DNA of 64,000 bases from Bacteroidia bacterium (GCA_016787785.1 JAEUTO010000005.1:1-64000); one strand, 5' to 3'. Shown: positions 25,492 to 34,892, numbered from the stretch's first letter. Numbers and translations are program-made. Notes: generated from the sequence alone by a model not told the origin.

Positions 25492-26193
25492 ATGAATCAA
25501 AATAAAAAATATCAATACGAATACGATAGGCCGGCTTTGGCAACAGACTGTGTTATTTTTGGTTTTGATGGCGGTGAATTAAAATTATTGTTGATCGAAC
25601 GCGAAAAAGAACCGTTTAAAAACAAATGGGCCTTGCCCGGCGGCTTTGTTTTTATGAATGAAACCACTGAAGAATGTGCTAAAAGAATTCTGTTGGAAAA
25701 AGCCGGGGTGAAAAATGTGTTTGTTGAGCAGCTTTATACATTTAGCGATATTGATCGTGATCCGCGAGAACGAATTGTATCTGTTGCTTATTTTGCTTTA
25801 GTAGATAAACACCAGTACGAAGTTATTGCGGGTCGCGATACATTAAAAGCGGAGTGGTTTGAACTTTCTAAATTACCAAAGCTTGCTTTTGATCACACTA
25901 AAATTGTAAAAGCTGCTTTTCAACGCTTAAAAGGTAAAGTATCTTACCAGCCAATTGGTTTTGAATTGTTGAATGAGAAATTTACTTTAAGTCAACTGCA
26001 AGCATTATACGAATCTATTTTAGAGATTGAAATTGATAAACGTAACTTCAGAAAGAAAATTTTAGGAATGGGCTTTTTGAAAGCTTTAGAAGAAAAAGAA
26101 AAAAATGTAGCACATAAAGCAGCCCGCTTTTATAGCTTCGATAAAAAAGTATATAAGGACTTAACACAAAAAGGATTTCACTTTGAACTTTAA
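25492..26193 (+). CDS. nrtR: NrtR-like Nudix/winged-helix repressor of NAD metabolism
   Basis: A 233-residue protein with an N-terminal Nudix fold (residues 1-140) and a C-terminal winged helix (about 150-233). The Nudix box reads GGFVFMNETTEECAKRILLE: the R-E-x-x-E-E core is degraded to R-I-L-L-E-K, as expected for NrtR regulators that bind ADP-ribose-type ligands but no longer hydrolyse them. Two palindromic operators lie just upstream. All genes that follow, to 34892, concern NAD or ADP-ribose, which supports the role strongly. Confidence 0.85.
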   Translation: MNQNKKYQYEYDRPALATDCVIFGFDGGELKLLLIEREKEPFKNKWALPGGFVFMNETTEECAKRILLEKAGVKNVFVEQLYTFSDIDRDPRERIVSVAYFALVDKHQYEVIAGRDTLKAEWFELSKLPKLAFDHTKIVKAAFQRLKGKVSYQPIGFELLNEKFTLSQLQALYESILEIEIDKRNFRKKILGMGFLKALEEKEKNVAHKAARFYSFDKKVYKDLTQKGFHFEL

Positions 26194-26205
26194 AAAAATT
26201 AAATT

Positions 26206-27027
26206 ATGAAAACAGTAAACTTATTTGAAACAAACGAAACGGTAGAATTAAAAAAATTTGCAGGTGGCGAATGCCACGTTAAATTTTTAACCACATTTTC
26301 TGAGAATGATAAAGTGCACATTAATACACGTTTAAATTCTTCCGATGATCTTATGAATTTGTGTTTGGCCGTTGATGCTTTAAGAAATATGATGGTTAAT
26401 TATATCGAAGTGTTTATTCCTTACATTCCTTATGCAAGGCAGGATCGGGTGATGGTTCCTGGCGAACCTTTATCAATCAAAGTATTTGCAAATATTCTTA
26501 ATAGTTTAAATTTAAACAAGGTAATGGTATTTGACGCGCACAGCGATGTATCAGTTGCTTTAATAAATAAATGCCACAACATTGCTAATTACGAAATGGT
26601 AAATGACTTTCTTAAAAAAGTAAAATTAACGGATTACGTTTTGGTATCTCCAGATCTGGGTGCTTATAAAAAAGTAGATAAGCTGGCACAAAAAATAAAC
26701 TACAAAGGCAATATTGCAACCGGAATAAAAGTGCGCGATCTTGCAACCGGACAAATTATTAAAAGTGATGTGAACACTGATAATTTAAATGGTAAAGCCT
26801 GTATAGTAGTAGATGATATTTGCGATGGAGGTAGAACATTTATTGAACTGGCAGCAGCACTAAAGGCAAAGAACGCAGGTGATCTTTATTTTATCGCATC
26901 ACACGGCATTTTCAGTCATAATGCTTTAGATAGGTTAAAAGAGGCAGGATACAAGAATGTCGGAAGCTCTAATTCAATTTCAACTATTGCAGAAAATGAA
27001 TTTTATAAACAATACAATTTATTTTAA
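26206..27027 (+). CDS. prs: PRPP-synthetase-like protein of NAD salvage
   Basis: A 273-residue member of the ribose-phosphate pyrophosphokinase family, shorter than housekeeping Prs (about 310-320). IPYIPYARQDR is the ATP-loop region, DAHSD the metal-binding motif, and CIVVDDICDGGRTFIELA the phosphoribosyl-binding loop. In this operon it should feed activated ribose to the nicotinamide phosphoribosyltransferase. A related phage enzyme instead pyrophosphorylates ADP-ribose for NAD rebuilding; the short length leaves this open. It starts 12 nt after nrtR. Confidence 0.8.
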   Translation: MKTVNLFETNETVELKKFAGGECHVKFLTTFSENDKVHINTRLNSSDDLMNLCLAVDALRNMMVNYIEVFIPYIPYARQDRVMVPGEPLSIKVFANILNSLNLNKVMVFDAHSDVSVALINKCHNIANYEMVNDFLKKVKLTDYVLVSPDLGAYKKVDKLAQKINYKGNIATGIKVRDLATGQIIKSDVNTDNLNGKACIVVDDICDGGRTFIELAAALKAKNAGDLYFIASHGIFSHNALDRLKEAGYKNVGSSNSISTIAENEFYKQYNLF

Positions 27028-27029
27028 TT

Positions 27030-27569
27030 ATGAAATACGATATTAATTGGGTAGGCCAGCAAACAAACAATGATTATCTTTTCTTTTGGGGGCATCAACC
27101 TTCTAAAGATGGATCGATCATAAAAACCTGTATGAGCCAATGGTGGTTAGCTGAGTTTTCAGAAAATAGTATTGTATACAGAACTGCGGAACATTACATG
27201 ATGGCCGGTAAAGCAAAATTATTTAACGATATGGAAGTATTCGAAAGAATAATTTCAAAAACTTCGCCAAAAGATGTAAAAGATCTTGGCCGCCAGATAA
27301 AAAATTTTGATGCAGAAGCTTGGAATAAAAATAAATATGAAATTGTGAAACGGGGAAACTTTTTAAAATTCTCACAAAACGAATCCTTAAAGCAATTTTT
27401 GATCCAGACAAAAAATAAGGTATTGGTAGAAGCAAGCCCTGTTGATGCGATTTGGGGAATTGGTTTAGCAGAAGATGATCAAAATGCAAAAGATCCCGCA
27501 CGCTGGCAAGGAGAGAACCTTTTAGGTTTTGCCTTAATGGAAGTAAGAGATGAATTAATGAAAAATTAA
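27030..27569 (+). CDS. NADAR-family protein (ADP-ribose N-glycosidase-like)
   Basis: A 179-residue protein with the family marks FFWGHQP near the start, FSENSIVYRTAEHYMMAGKA, and the C-terminal WGIGLAEDD ... WQGENLLGFALMEVRD. NADAR/YbiA proteins act on ADP-ribose linked to bases or related N-glycosides, and some reverse ADP-ribosylation of guanine in DNA made by DarT2-like toxins. Within an NAD operon it most likely removes or recycles such adducts. It starts 2 nt after the prs-like stop. Confidence 0.85.
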   Translation: MKYDINWVGQQTNNDYLFFWGHQPSKDGSIIKTCMSQWWLAEFSENSIVYRTAEHYMMAGKAKLFNDMEVFERIISKTSPKDVKDLGRQIKNFDAEAWNKNKYEIVKRGNFLKFSQNESLKQFLIQTKNKVLVEASPVDAIWGIGLAEDDQNAKDPARWQGENLLGFALMEVRDELMKN

Positions 27570-27573
27570 AAAA

Positions 27574-28110
27574 ATGAAAGATTTAAAACATATAAGTAAA
27601 TTTTTAAGCCTTGTTTTAAGGCACAAACCCGAGGAGATCGGGATCAAAATGGATGTCAACGGTTGGGTAAACGTAGATGAACTGATTGAAAAATGTAATG
27701 CTCGTAAACAAAAACTGGATTTTGAAACACTGGAAGAAGTTGTGATCACAAATGATAAACAACGTTTTGCTTTTAATGACGAGTATACAATGATAAGAGC
27801 GAACCAGGGCCATACGGTTAACGTTGACCTTCAATTTGAAGCAACACAACCTTTAGAATATTTGTATCATGGCACTGTTGCAAAATTTGTGGATGAGATA
27901 AAAGTAAACGGCTTAAAAAGAATGCAACGTTTGCATGTTCATTTAAGTAAAGACCTTGATACTGCCATTAAAGTAGGAAGCCGAAGGGGTAAACCAGTTA
28001 TTTTAAAGGTTCATGCTTCTAAAATGTACAACGATGGATTGCCATTTTATTTGTCAAAAAATGGTGTTTGGTTGTGCGATGAAGTTCCTGCAAAATATAT
28101 AGAATTCTAA
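27574..28110 (+). CDS. kptA: RNA 2'-phosphotransferase Tpt1/KptA
   Basis: A 178-residue, full-length Tpt1/KptA. The N-terminal winged domain begins HISKFLSLVLRHKPE with the conserved Arg-His. The C-terminal NAD-binding domain holds YHGTVAKFVDEI and HVHLSKDLDTAIKVG and a final GVWLCDEVP. It transfers an internal RNA 2'-phosphate to NAD, releasing nicotinamide and ADP-ribose cyclic phosphate. Eukaryotes need this after tRNA splicing. Its place between NADAR and a phosphatase, and near an RNA-ligase locus, hints at RNA repair. Confidence 0.92.
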   Translation: MKDLKHISKFLSLVLRHKPEEIGIKMDVNGWVNVDELIEKCNARKQKLDFETLEEVVITNDKQRFAFNDEYTMIRANQGHTVNVDLQFEATQPLEYLYHGTVAKFVDEIKVNGLKRMQRLHVHLSKDLDTAIKVGSRRGKPVILKVHASKMYNDGLPFYLSKNGVWLCDEVPAKYIEF

Positions 28111-28114
28111 AAAA

Positions 28115-28852
28115 ATGAAAAAAAGAAGATTAATAGTTGGGGATATTCACGGAGCTTACCTTGCTTTAAAACAAGTATTGGAAAAAGCTGCTGTGACTTC
28201 GGATGATGAGTTGATCTTCCTTGGAGATTATGTGGATGGATGGAGTCAGTCATCAAAAGTAATTGAATTTTTAATAGAATTGGACAAAACAAATACATGT
28301 ATTTTTATTCGCGGCAATCACGATACCTGGTGCGAAGATTGGTTAAAAAAAAGCTATGCCGATCAAACCTGGTTATTTCATGGAGGAAAGTCTACTATTG
28401 AAAGTTATGGTGAGTACGAAGAAACAAAATGGAAAAAGCATTTAAATTTTTTCGAGTCTATGAGGGATTATTATGTAGATGAAAAGAATAATTTATTTAT
28501 TCATGCCGGTTATTCATCCATGCATGGCCCGGAAAAAGAAACCTATGCTTCCAATTATAGCTGGGACAGAACACTTTGGGAAATGGCACTGACAATGGAT
28601 AAACGAATCCAAAAAGATTCAAAATCGTATCCTAAAAGATTAAAATTATTCAACGAGATCTTTATAGGGCACACACCTACATTAAATTATGATGTAGAAG
28701 AACCAATGAATGCTATTAATGTATGGAATATAGATACAGGGGCAGCATTTTACGGAAAACTAACAATATTGGATGCTGATACAAAAGAATTCTGGCAAAG
28801 CGATATTGTAAAAGAATTATATCCCAATGAAAAAGGGAGAAACAAAGAGTAG
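28115..28852 (+). CDS. Calcineurin-type metallophosphoesterase
   Basis: A 245-residue phosphatase with the full metal set: VGDIHGAY (about residue 7), LGDYVDGW, IRGNHDTW, HAGYSS and IGHTPT. It resembles the single-domain diadenosine-tetraphosphatase and protein phosphatase group. In this operon the substrate may be an RNA end, a cyclic phosphate, or an ADP-ribose phosphate produced by the neighbouring Tpt1. That is inference. It starts 4 nt after kptA. Confidence 0.85.
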   Translation: MKKRRLIVGDIHGAYLALKQVLEKAAVTSDDELIFLGDYVDGWSQSSKVIEFLIELDKTNTCIFIRGNHDTWCEDWLKKSYADQTWLFHGGKSTIESYGEYEETKWKKHLNFFESMRDYYVDEKNNLFIHAGYSSMHGPEKETYASNYSWDRTLWEMALTMDKRIQKDSKSYPKRLKLFNEIFIGHTPTLNYDVEEPMNAINVWNIDTGAAFYGKLTILDADTKEFWQSDIVKELYPNEKGRNKE

Positions 28853-28855
28853 CTT

Positions 28856-29326
28856 ATGAAAGTAATAAAACCGCCATATAGTTTAGAAAATAGTCAAAAC
28901 AAATTTTCTGTTTTTTTGGCAGGATCTATAGAAATGGGCGTTGCCGAAAATTGGCAAGAGAAAATTGAAAAAGCACTTGAAGAAACGGATGATATTTGTA
29001 TCTTGAACCCAAGAAGAGACGATTGGGATTCTTCCTGGAAGCAATCAATAGATAACAAACAATTTAATGAGCAGGTAAGCTGGGAATTGGAAGGTTTAGA
29101 AAAAGCAAACATGATCGTGTTTTATTTTTCTCCTGAAACAAAATCGCCGGTAAGCATGTTAGAGCTTGGTCTTTTTGCAAGTTCCGGAAAGCTTGTTGTG
29201 TGTTGTCCTGATGGTTTTTGGAGAAAAGGGAATATTGATATTGTTTGTAAAAAGTATAAAATAAAACAAGTAAATAATTTAGAAGAAATCATTCAAAATA
29301 TAAAAAACAAAAAGTATGAAAATTAA
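28856..29326 (+). CDS. Nucleoside 2-deoxyribosyltransferase-like protein
   Basis: A 156-residue protein with the fold markers of the deoxyribosyltransferase family: VFLAGSIEMG near residue 20, ICILNPRRDDWD, and the helix MLELGLFASSGK containing the usual catalytic Glu. Related proteins cleave or exchange the sugar-base bond of nucleosides or CMP, and the TIR domain is a distant relative. Here it could act on nicotinamide- or ADP-ribose-type nucleosides. It overlaps the next gene by 11 nt. Confidence 0.75.
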   Translation: MKVIKPPYSLENSQNKFSVFLAGSIEMGVAENWQEKIEKALEETDDICILNPRRDDWDSSWKQSIDNKQFNEQVSWELEGLEKANMIVFYFSPETKSPVSMLELGLFASSGKLVVCCPDGFWRKGNIDIVCKKYKIKQVNNLEEIIQNIKNKKYEN

Positions 29327-30815
29327 TCCCTTAATGTTGATCGACTTTTATAAAGCAGATCACCGCAGACAATATCCCGAAGGAACAGAAATGGTATATT
29401 CCAATTTCACGCCCCGTAAATCAAGATTGGCAGAAAATGATAAACTTGTATTTTTTGGATTACAGTATTTTGTAAAAGAATATTTGGTAAAGCAATGGAA
29501 CGAAGGCTTCTTTAATATCCCAAAAGAAAAAGTAATGGCCGATTACAAACGTCGTATGGATAATGCTTTGGGAAAAGATAGTATTCCTGTTGAACACATT
29601 GCAGAATTGCATGATCTTGGTTATTTACCATTAATTGTAAAAGGTTTACCTGAGGGAACAATTGTTTCGCCTAAAATTCCGGTGGTTACTGTTTATAATA
29701 CAAAACCAAAATTTTTCTGGTTAACGAATTACCTGGAGTCATTAATGTCGGCTATTTTATGGAAGCCTGCAACAAGCGCTACAACTGCGTTTCAATACCG
29801 TAAACGTTTTAACGAATATGCAAGAAGCACGGTAAGCGATAATAACATAGATTTTGTTTATTGGCAGGGGCACGATTTTAGTTTCCGTGGCATGAGCGGT
29901 ATTGAAGATGCGTGTATGAGTGCAGCAGGACATTTGCTTTCTTTTTACGGAACAGACAGTGTACCTGCAATTGATTTTCATGAAATATATTATAATGCCA
30001 ATTCAGATAAAGAACTAATTGGTGGAAGTGTTCCTGCAACCGAACACTCTGTTATGTGTATGGGCACTAAAGATAATGAGATCGCAACGTTCGACCGATT
30101 GATCACAAAAATTTATCCCAATGGAATTGTTTCAATAGTTTCTGATACATGGGATTTCTGGAAAGTGATAACTGAATTTTTACCGGAATTAAAATCGAAA
30201 ATTTTAGCACGTGATGGCAAAGTGGTTATTCGTCCTGATAGCGGAGATCCGGTAAAAATAATTATTGGCGATAAAGATGCCGCTCCGGGAAGTCCTGAAT
30301 TTAAAGGAGCGATTGAATGTATGTGGGAAACCTTTGGAGGAACGATGACCGATAAAGGATTTAAATTATTGGATTCGCATATTGGTTTAATTTATGGCGA
30401 TAGTATTACACTTCAGCGTCAGAAAGATATTTTAGAAGGCTTAAAAGAAAAAGGATTTGCTTCATTTAATGTTGTTTTGGGTATTGGTTCTTATACTTAC
30501 GAATATGTTACGCGTGATACCTATGGTTTTGCCATGAAAGCAACGTATGGAGAAGTAAACGGAGAAGGAAGAAATATTTTTAAGGATCCTAAAACAGATG
30601 ATGGCACGAAAAGATCTGCCAAAGGTTTAATGGCTGTTCACGAAGTAAACGGTGAATTAAAAATGAAAGACCAATGCACCTGGGAAGAAGAGAAACAAGG
30701 CTTACTACAAACTGTTTTCGAAAATGGAAAAGTTTTGAATGAACAAACACTTTCAGACATAAGGATGAGAATTAATAAAGAATTAGAAAAACACGCTGCG
30801 GTTTTGAATGCATAA
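29316..30815 (+). CDS. nadV: Nicotinamide phosphoribosyltransferase
   Basis: A 499-residue, full-length NAMPT-type enzyme making NMN from nicotinamide and PRPP. Conserved phrases are LMLIDFYKADHRRQYP, YSNFTPRKSR, the active-site region FSFRGMSGIEDA, VPATEHSVM with the catalytic His, SIVSDTWDFW and VIRPDSGDP. Gene order prs-like ... nadV supports coupled PRPP supply. A phage NAD-rebuilding pathway uses a similar gene pair with ADP-ribose pyrophosphate as donor; the sequence does not exclude it. Confidence 0.9.
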   Translation: MKINPLMLIDFYKADHRRQYPEGTEMVYSNFTPRKSRLAENDKLVFFGLQYFVKEYLVKQWNEGFFNIPKEKVMADYKRRMDNALGKDSIPVEHIAELHDLGYLPLIVKGLPEGTIVSPKIPVVTVYNTKPKFFWLTNYLESLMSAILWKPATSATTAFQYRKRFNEYARSTVSDNNIDFVYWQGHDFSFRGMSGIEDACMSAAGHLLSFYGTDSVPAIDFHEIYYNANSDKELIGGSVPATEHSVMCMGTKDNEIATFDRLITKIYPNGIVSIVSDTWDFWKVITEFLPELKSKILARDGKVVIRPDSGDPVKIIIGDKDAAPGSPEFKGAIECMWETFGGTMTDKGFKLLDSHIGLIYGDSITLQRQKDILEGLKEKGFASFNVVLGIGSYTYEYVTRDTYGFAMKATYGEVNGEGRNIFKDPKTDDGTKRSAKGLMAVHEVNGELKMKDQCTWEEEKQGLLQTVFENGKVLNEQTLSDIRMRINKELEKHAAVLNA

Positions 30816-31320
30816 AATTGAAATTATAAAAGCAGATATTACGCAGCTAAAAGTTGAAGCGATCGTTAATGCAGCCAACAACTCTTTGATGGGTGGAGGA
30901 GGCGTTGACGGCGCAATTCATAAAGCTGCCGGAAAAGATCTTTTAGAAGCATGCAGAGCATTAAAAGGTTGTGCTACCGGAAATTCGAAAATTACTAAGG
31001 GATATAATTTACCTGCAAAATTTATTATTCATACTGTGGGTCCGGTGTGGAACAATGGAACCGAAAATGAAGAATGGCTTTTAGCATCTTGTTATAACTC
31101 CTCGTTACAAATAGCTTCTGGAAATAGTATTAAAACAATTGCATTTCCTTCTATTAGTACCGGCGCTTACCGTTTTCCTTTTGATAAAGCAGCAAAAATA
31201 GCTTATTCAACTATTTCAAACTTTTTAAATAATAATAGTACAATTGAAAAAGTATATTTAGTTTGCTACAGTGATAAAGATCTTGAACAAATGAAAAGGT
31301 CAATCGGGACGTATGAATAG
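30808..31320 (+). CDS. Macrodomain protein (ADP-ribosyl or O-acetyl-ADP-ribose hydrolase)
   Basis: A 170-residue single macrodomain of the MacroD/YmdB type: VEAIVNAANNSLMGGGGVDG (ADP-ribose loop, residues about 13-33), then KFIIHTVGPVW and IAFPSISTGAYRFP. These bind ADP-ribose and remove it from proteins, nucleic-acid ends or O-acetyl-ADP-ribose. It could process the ADP-ribose cyclic phosphate left by Tpt1. It overlaps both neighbours by 8 nt, so it is firmly in the operon. Confidence 0.92.
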   Translation: MHKIEIIKADITQLKVEAIVNAANNSLMGGGGVDGAIHKAAGKDLLEACRALKGCATGNSKITKGYNLPAKFIIHTVGPVWNNGTENEEWLLASCYNSSLQIASGNSIKTIAFPSISTGAYRFPFDKAAKIAYSTISNFLNNNSTIEKVYLVCYSDKDLEQMKRSIGTYE

Positions 31321-33370
31321 AATAATTTTGTATACTTTATTAATTAGTTTTTTGGATCTAAATGCTAATGGATCTGTATTTCCTGACGATTCGCTAAAAG
31401 TAAAAAAAGATTCTCTAAAAAAAATTCAACTGGAAGAAATTTCTATTAATGCAGTTAGAGCAGAAAGAAAATTACCGGTAACAGAATCTACTTTAACTAA
31501 AGAAGATCTTGAACAAAATTATACCGGCCAGGAAATGCCTGTTATTCTTGCAAAAACGCCGGCCCTTTCCTGGTATTCTGACGGCGGAAATTATACAGGT
31601 TATTCATATTTACGGTTAAGAGGTATTGATCAAACACGAATTAATTTCACTTTAAATGGAGCGCCTTTAAATGAGCCGGAAGATCAGGGCGCCTATTTTT
31701 CTAATTATCCGGATTTTCTAAACAGCGTACGTTCTATTCAAGTGCAAAGAGGTGTTGGCGTTAGTACAAATGGCACAGCCTCTTTTGCCGGTTCGGTAAA
31801 TATGGAATCACCTTCATTAAATGATTCTGCCTACACTGAGTTAAGTACGAGCTATGGTTCTTATAATACGTATCGTTTAAGTCCGGAATTTAATACCGGC
31901 TTATTAAAAAATAATTGGTCTTTTTACGGGCGCTATTCTAATACAGGCTCTGATGGCTTTCGCGAGCATTCGGGCACAAAAGGGCAATCCTTCTTTTTTA
32001 GCGGAGGTTATGTGGGTAAAAAAAGCATTTTAAAATTTACAACGTTCACAGGTTTTTCTAAAAATCAAATGGCCTACTTGGCAATTTCAGATTCATCTTT
32101 AAAAACGAATTATCGCGCTAATTTTTTAACGAAGGATGAAAAGGATGAATTCAAACAAACTATGGCAATGCTGCAATATATTGTGCCGCTGGGAAAGTAT
32201 TCGTTTATTAATTCAACGGTTTATTACACATACTTAGAAGGTGGATACGATATTTTATTTTCACCCGATCTTTATAATTTTTCAGTGCGATCAGATTTTT
32301 TTGGAGGAATTATTAATTATCAATATCAGCGAAATAATTTAAAGATCAACATGGGCATCCATGCAAACGATTATGTACGCCAACATTATGCGTCTATTCA
32401 ACCAAATGAAAGTGTTTTGTTATATAAGAACTCGGGACATAAAAATGAATTTGCGTCTTTTTTAAAAGTAGCATATGATATTCAAAAACTAACTTTGTTT
32501 GCAGATTTACAATACCGCCTTGCGCAATTCAGTTATACTGCTGATACAAATACTCCCTTAAATATTAAAACAGCTAATTGGCAATTCATAAACCCAAAAG
32601 GTGGAATTTCTTATTCTATAAATAATAGACATGTAGCATACGCATCAGTAGGTAAAACGAGCAGGGAGCCAACACGAAATGATATGTTTGCGGGATACGA
32701 TAATTTGGATTCGTTAAATTATTTGGAAGTAGGCGGTTTAGACCGTGTAAAACCCGAAACAGTTATTGATATTGAAGTCGGCGTTAAATTTTTATTCAAA
32801 AAGGCAAAGCTCGATCTTAATGTTTATAATATGGATTTTAAGAATGAGATCGCGGCTATTGGCCAATTAAGTTATATTGGTTTGCCTTTGCGTAAAAATG
32901 TTGAAGCGAGTTATAGAAGAGGAGTAGAATTAAATTTTGTAACAGCGCCTATTTATAGATTCACTTTTAGTACGCAGGCAAATCTAAGTTCAAATCAAAT
33001 TAAAAATTATACAACCGATTATGATTCTGTAACCTATAAAAATGTTCAGCCTTTATTAACGCCGCAAATTATTTTTAATCAAGCTGTGGCTTATGATTTT
33101 ACAAAGTTCATAAAGGCAGAAGTTAATGCGCGTTACTTAAGCGAAGCTTTTTTAGATAATTCTAATAATGCGAAATACACAGTGCCCTCTTCCTTGATCT
33201 TTAATACCTCTGTTAATTTTATATTTTTAAAGCAACACAGCCTTAATTTTATGATAAACAATATTGCTGATCAAAAGTATTATACTGCCGGTTATGTTCA
33301 GGCTGCGCAGCCTTATTATTTTGCAATGGCCACGCGTAATTATTTTGTAACACTTAAATTAAAGTTTTAG
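31313..33370 (+). CDS. TonB-dependent outer-membrane receptor
   Basis: A 685-residue receptor: signal peptide (residues 1-20), plug domain with VTESTLTKEDLEQNYTG and YLRLRGIDQTRINFTLNG, then a barrel of alternating strands ending in aromatic-rich YFVTLKLKF. The typical TonB box is not obvious, although a short charged stretch precedes the plug. Its place directly before pnuC in an NrtR-controlled operon suggests that it imports a vitamin B3 compound such as nicotinamide riboside across the outer membrane. Confidence 0.85.
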   Translation: MNRIILYTLLISFLDLNANGSVFPDDSLKVKKDSLKKIQLEEISINAVRAERKLPVTESTLTKEDLEQNYTGQEMPVILAKTPALSWYSDGGNYTGYSYLRLRGIDQTRINFTLNGAPLNEPEDQGAYFSNYPDFLNSVRSIQVQRGVGVSTNGTASFAGSVNMESPSLNDSAYTELSTSYGSYNTYRLSPEFNTGLLKNNWSFYGRYSNTGSDGFREHSGTKGQSFFFSGGYVGKKSILKFTTFTGFSKNQMAYLAISDSSLKTNYRANFLTKDEKDEFKQTMAMLQYIVPLGKYSFINSTVYYTYLEGGYDILFSPDLYNFSVRSDFFGGIINYQYQRNNLKINMGIHANDYVRQHYASIQPNESVLLYKNSGHKNEFASFLKVAYDIQKLTLFADLQYRLAQFSYTADTNTPLNIKTANWQFINPKGGISYSINNRHVAYASVGKTSREPTRNDMFAGYDNLDSLNYLEVGGLDRVKPETVIDIEVGVKFLFKKAKLDLNVYNMDFKNEIAAIGQLSYIGLPLRKNVEASYRRGVELNFVTAPIYRFTFSTQANLSSNQIKNYTTDYDSVTYKNVQPLLTPQIIFNQAVAYDFTKFIKAEVNARYLSEAFLDNSNNAKYTVPSSLIFNTSVNFIFLKQHSLNFMINNIADQKYYTAGYVQAAQPYYFAMATRNYFVTLKLKF

Positions 33371-33942
33371 TGAACTGGATAGAAATAATTGCTGTTATTT
33401 TTAGTTTAGTTTGTACCTGGCTAGCAGTCAAAAAACACATTCTTAACTGGCCTGCAGGAATTATAGGTGTAAGCTTTTATTTGATCTTATTTTATCGGGA
33501 AAGATTATATGCAGATATGATTTTACAAATAGTTTTTATTGTGCAAGGTATTTATGGATGGTATAACTGGAAGCATAAAAAAAACGAACTGGAGGAATTA
33601 GGGGTAAGTTATTTAAATAACACACAAAGAATTTTATATGGCAGCGTAATTTTGATCATTGCTTTTTTATGGTCATATCTACTGGTCAAATATACAAACG
33701 CCTCAACACCCTATGTGGATGCATTTGTCGCCACAACAAGTTTAATTGCAAATTGGTTAATGGCAAAAAAGAAAATTGAAAATTGGATCTTATGGATCTT
33801 AGCTGATATCATTTACATACTATTGTTCTGGTATAAAGAATTATATCTTTCAAGCGGAATTTATGTTGTATTTTTAATTTTAGCAATTAAGGGTTTGAGC
33901 GATTGGAACAAACAAAAAAATATAAAAAGGGATTTGTATTAG
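33370..33942 (+). CDS. pnuC: PnuC-type nicotinamide riboside transporter
   Basis: A 190-residue protein with about seven membrane segments. The PnuC pattern is clear: W-P-A-G-I-I-G near residue 28, QIVFIVQGIYGWYNWKH and WILWILADIIYILLFWYKEL. It begins with GTG, sharing its first base with the receptor stop (TAGTG). It carries nicotinamide riboside inward by facilitated diffusion, and the NadR kinase encoded next traps the product. Confidence 0.9.
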   Translation: MNWIEIIAVIFSLVCTWLAVKKHILNWPAGIIGVSFYLILFYRERLYADMILQIVFIVQGIYGWYNWKHKKNELEELGVSYLNNTQRILYGSVILIIAFLWSYLLVKYTNASTPYVDAFVATTSLIANWLMAKKKIENWILWILADIIYILLFWYKELYLSSGIYVVFLILAIKGLSDWNKQKNIKRDLY

Positions 33943-34892
33943 GAAAGTTTTTGCCTCCTCATAACGGACATTTACATCTTATTCATTCCGCAATGGAAAT
34001 GACAGAAGAGTTAACTGTTTTGGTTTGTACAATTAAAAAAGAATCAATTCCCGGTACACTCCGCTATCAATGGATGAAAGACTTGCTTCCTCAGGCCCGT
34101 TTTATTCATGTTACAGATGAAGTGCCTTCTTATCCTCACGAAGACCCTGATTTTTGGAATATCTGGATCTCTCTTTTAAAAAGAGAAATAGATCCGGAGA
34201 CTGAAGTTTTTTTTTCTTCGGAAGATTATGGTGATGAAGTAGCGGAGCGATTAGGGATTAAACATGTAATGATTGATAGATCAAGAAATGTTGTTCCTGT
34301 TTCCGGAACACAAATTCGTGAGGAGCCATTTAAGTATTGGCAATTTATTCCTAAAAATGTAAGGCCGTATTTTACAAAACGAATTGTTCTTACAGGACCC
34401 GAATCTACAGGCAAAACAACAATGGCAAAAAAGCTTGCTGAACATTTTAAGACAGTGTGGGTAGAAGAATTTGGCAGAGATTATTTTGTGCAGAAAGATG
34501 GAAAATTAATTTTAGAAGATATTCAGCATATTGCTAATGGGCAAGTCGAAACAGAAAATGATGGATTAGAAAAAGCAGATAAATTATTATTTTGTGATAC
34601 AGATCTTATCGTTACACAAATTTGGAGCGAGATCTATTTTAAAACATGTCCGCAGAATGTTATTGACAAAAGTTATGCGTTAAAACACGATCTATATTTA
34701 TTAATGGATATTGATATTCCGTGGGAAGATGATGGAACGCGAGAATTTCCTCATTTAAGGCAATGGCATTTTGATCGTATTAAAGAAGAGTTAAATGCCC
34801 GAAAACTCAATTATATTGTGATCTCCGGGCAGCACTATGCAAGGTTTTCAAATGCTGTTAATGCAATAAATTCGTTTTTCAGGATAGTGTAG
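33903..34892 (+). CDS. nadR: NadR-like NMN adenylyltransferase / ribosylnicotinamide kinase
   Basis: A 329-residue two-domain enzyme. Residues 10-160 are the nucleotidyltransferase (GKFLPPHNGHLHLIHSA with the HxGH motif; VSGTQIREEPFKYW). Residues 165-329 are the kinase, with GPESTGKTTMAKKLAEHF (P-loop). It lacks the helix-turn-helix of enterobacterial NadR, so regulation is left to NrtR. The start is probably TTG at 33903, overlapping pnuC by 40 nt; no ATG fits before the HxGH motif. Last gene of the operon. Confidence 0.88.
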   Translation: MEQTKKYKKGFVLGKFLPPHNGHLHLIHSAMEMTEELTVLVCTIKKESIPGTLRYQWMKDLLPQARFIHVTDEVPSYPHEDPDFWNIWISLLKREIDPETEVFFSSEDYGDEVAERLGIKHVMIDRSRNVVPVSGTQIREEPFKYWQFIPKNVRPYFTKRIVLTGPESTGKTTMAKKLAEHFKTVWVEEFGRDYFVQKDGKLILEDIQHIANGQVETENDGLEKADKLLFCDTDLIVTQIWSEIYFKTCPQNVIDKSYALKHDLYLLMDIDIPWEDDGTREFPHLRQWHFDRIKEELNARKLNYIVISGQHYARFSNAVNAINSFFRIV

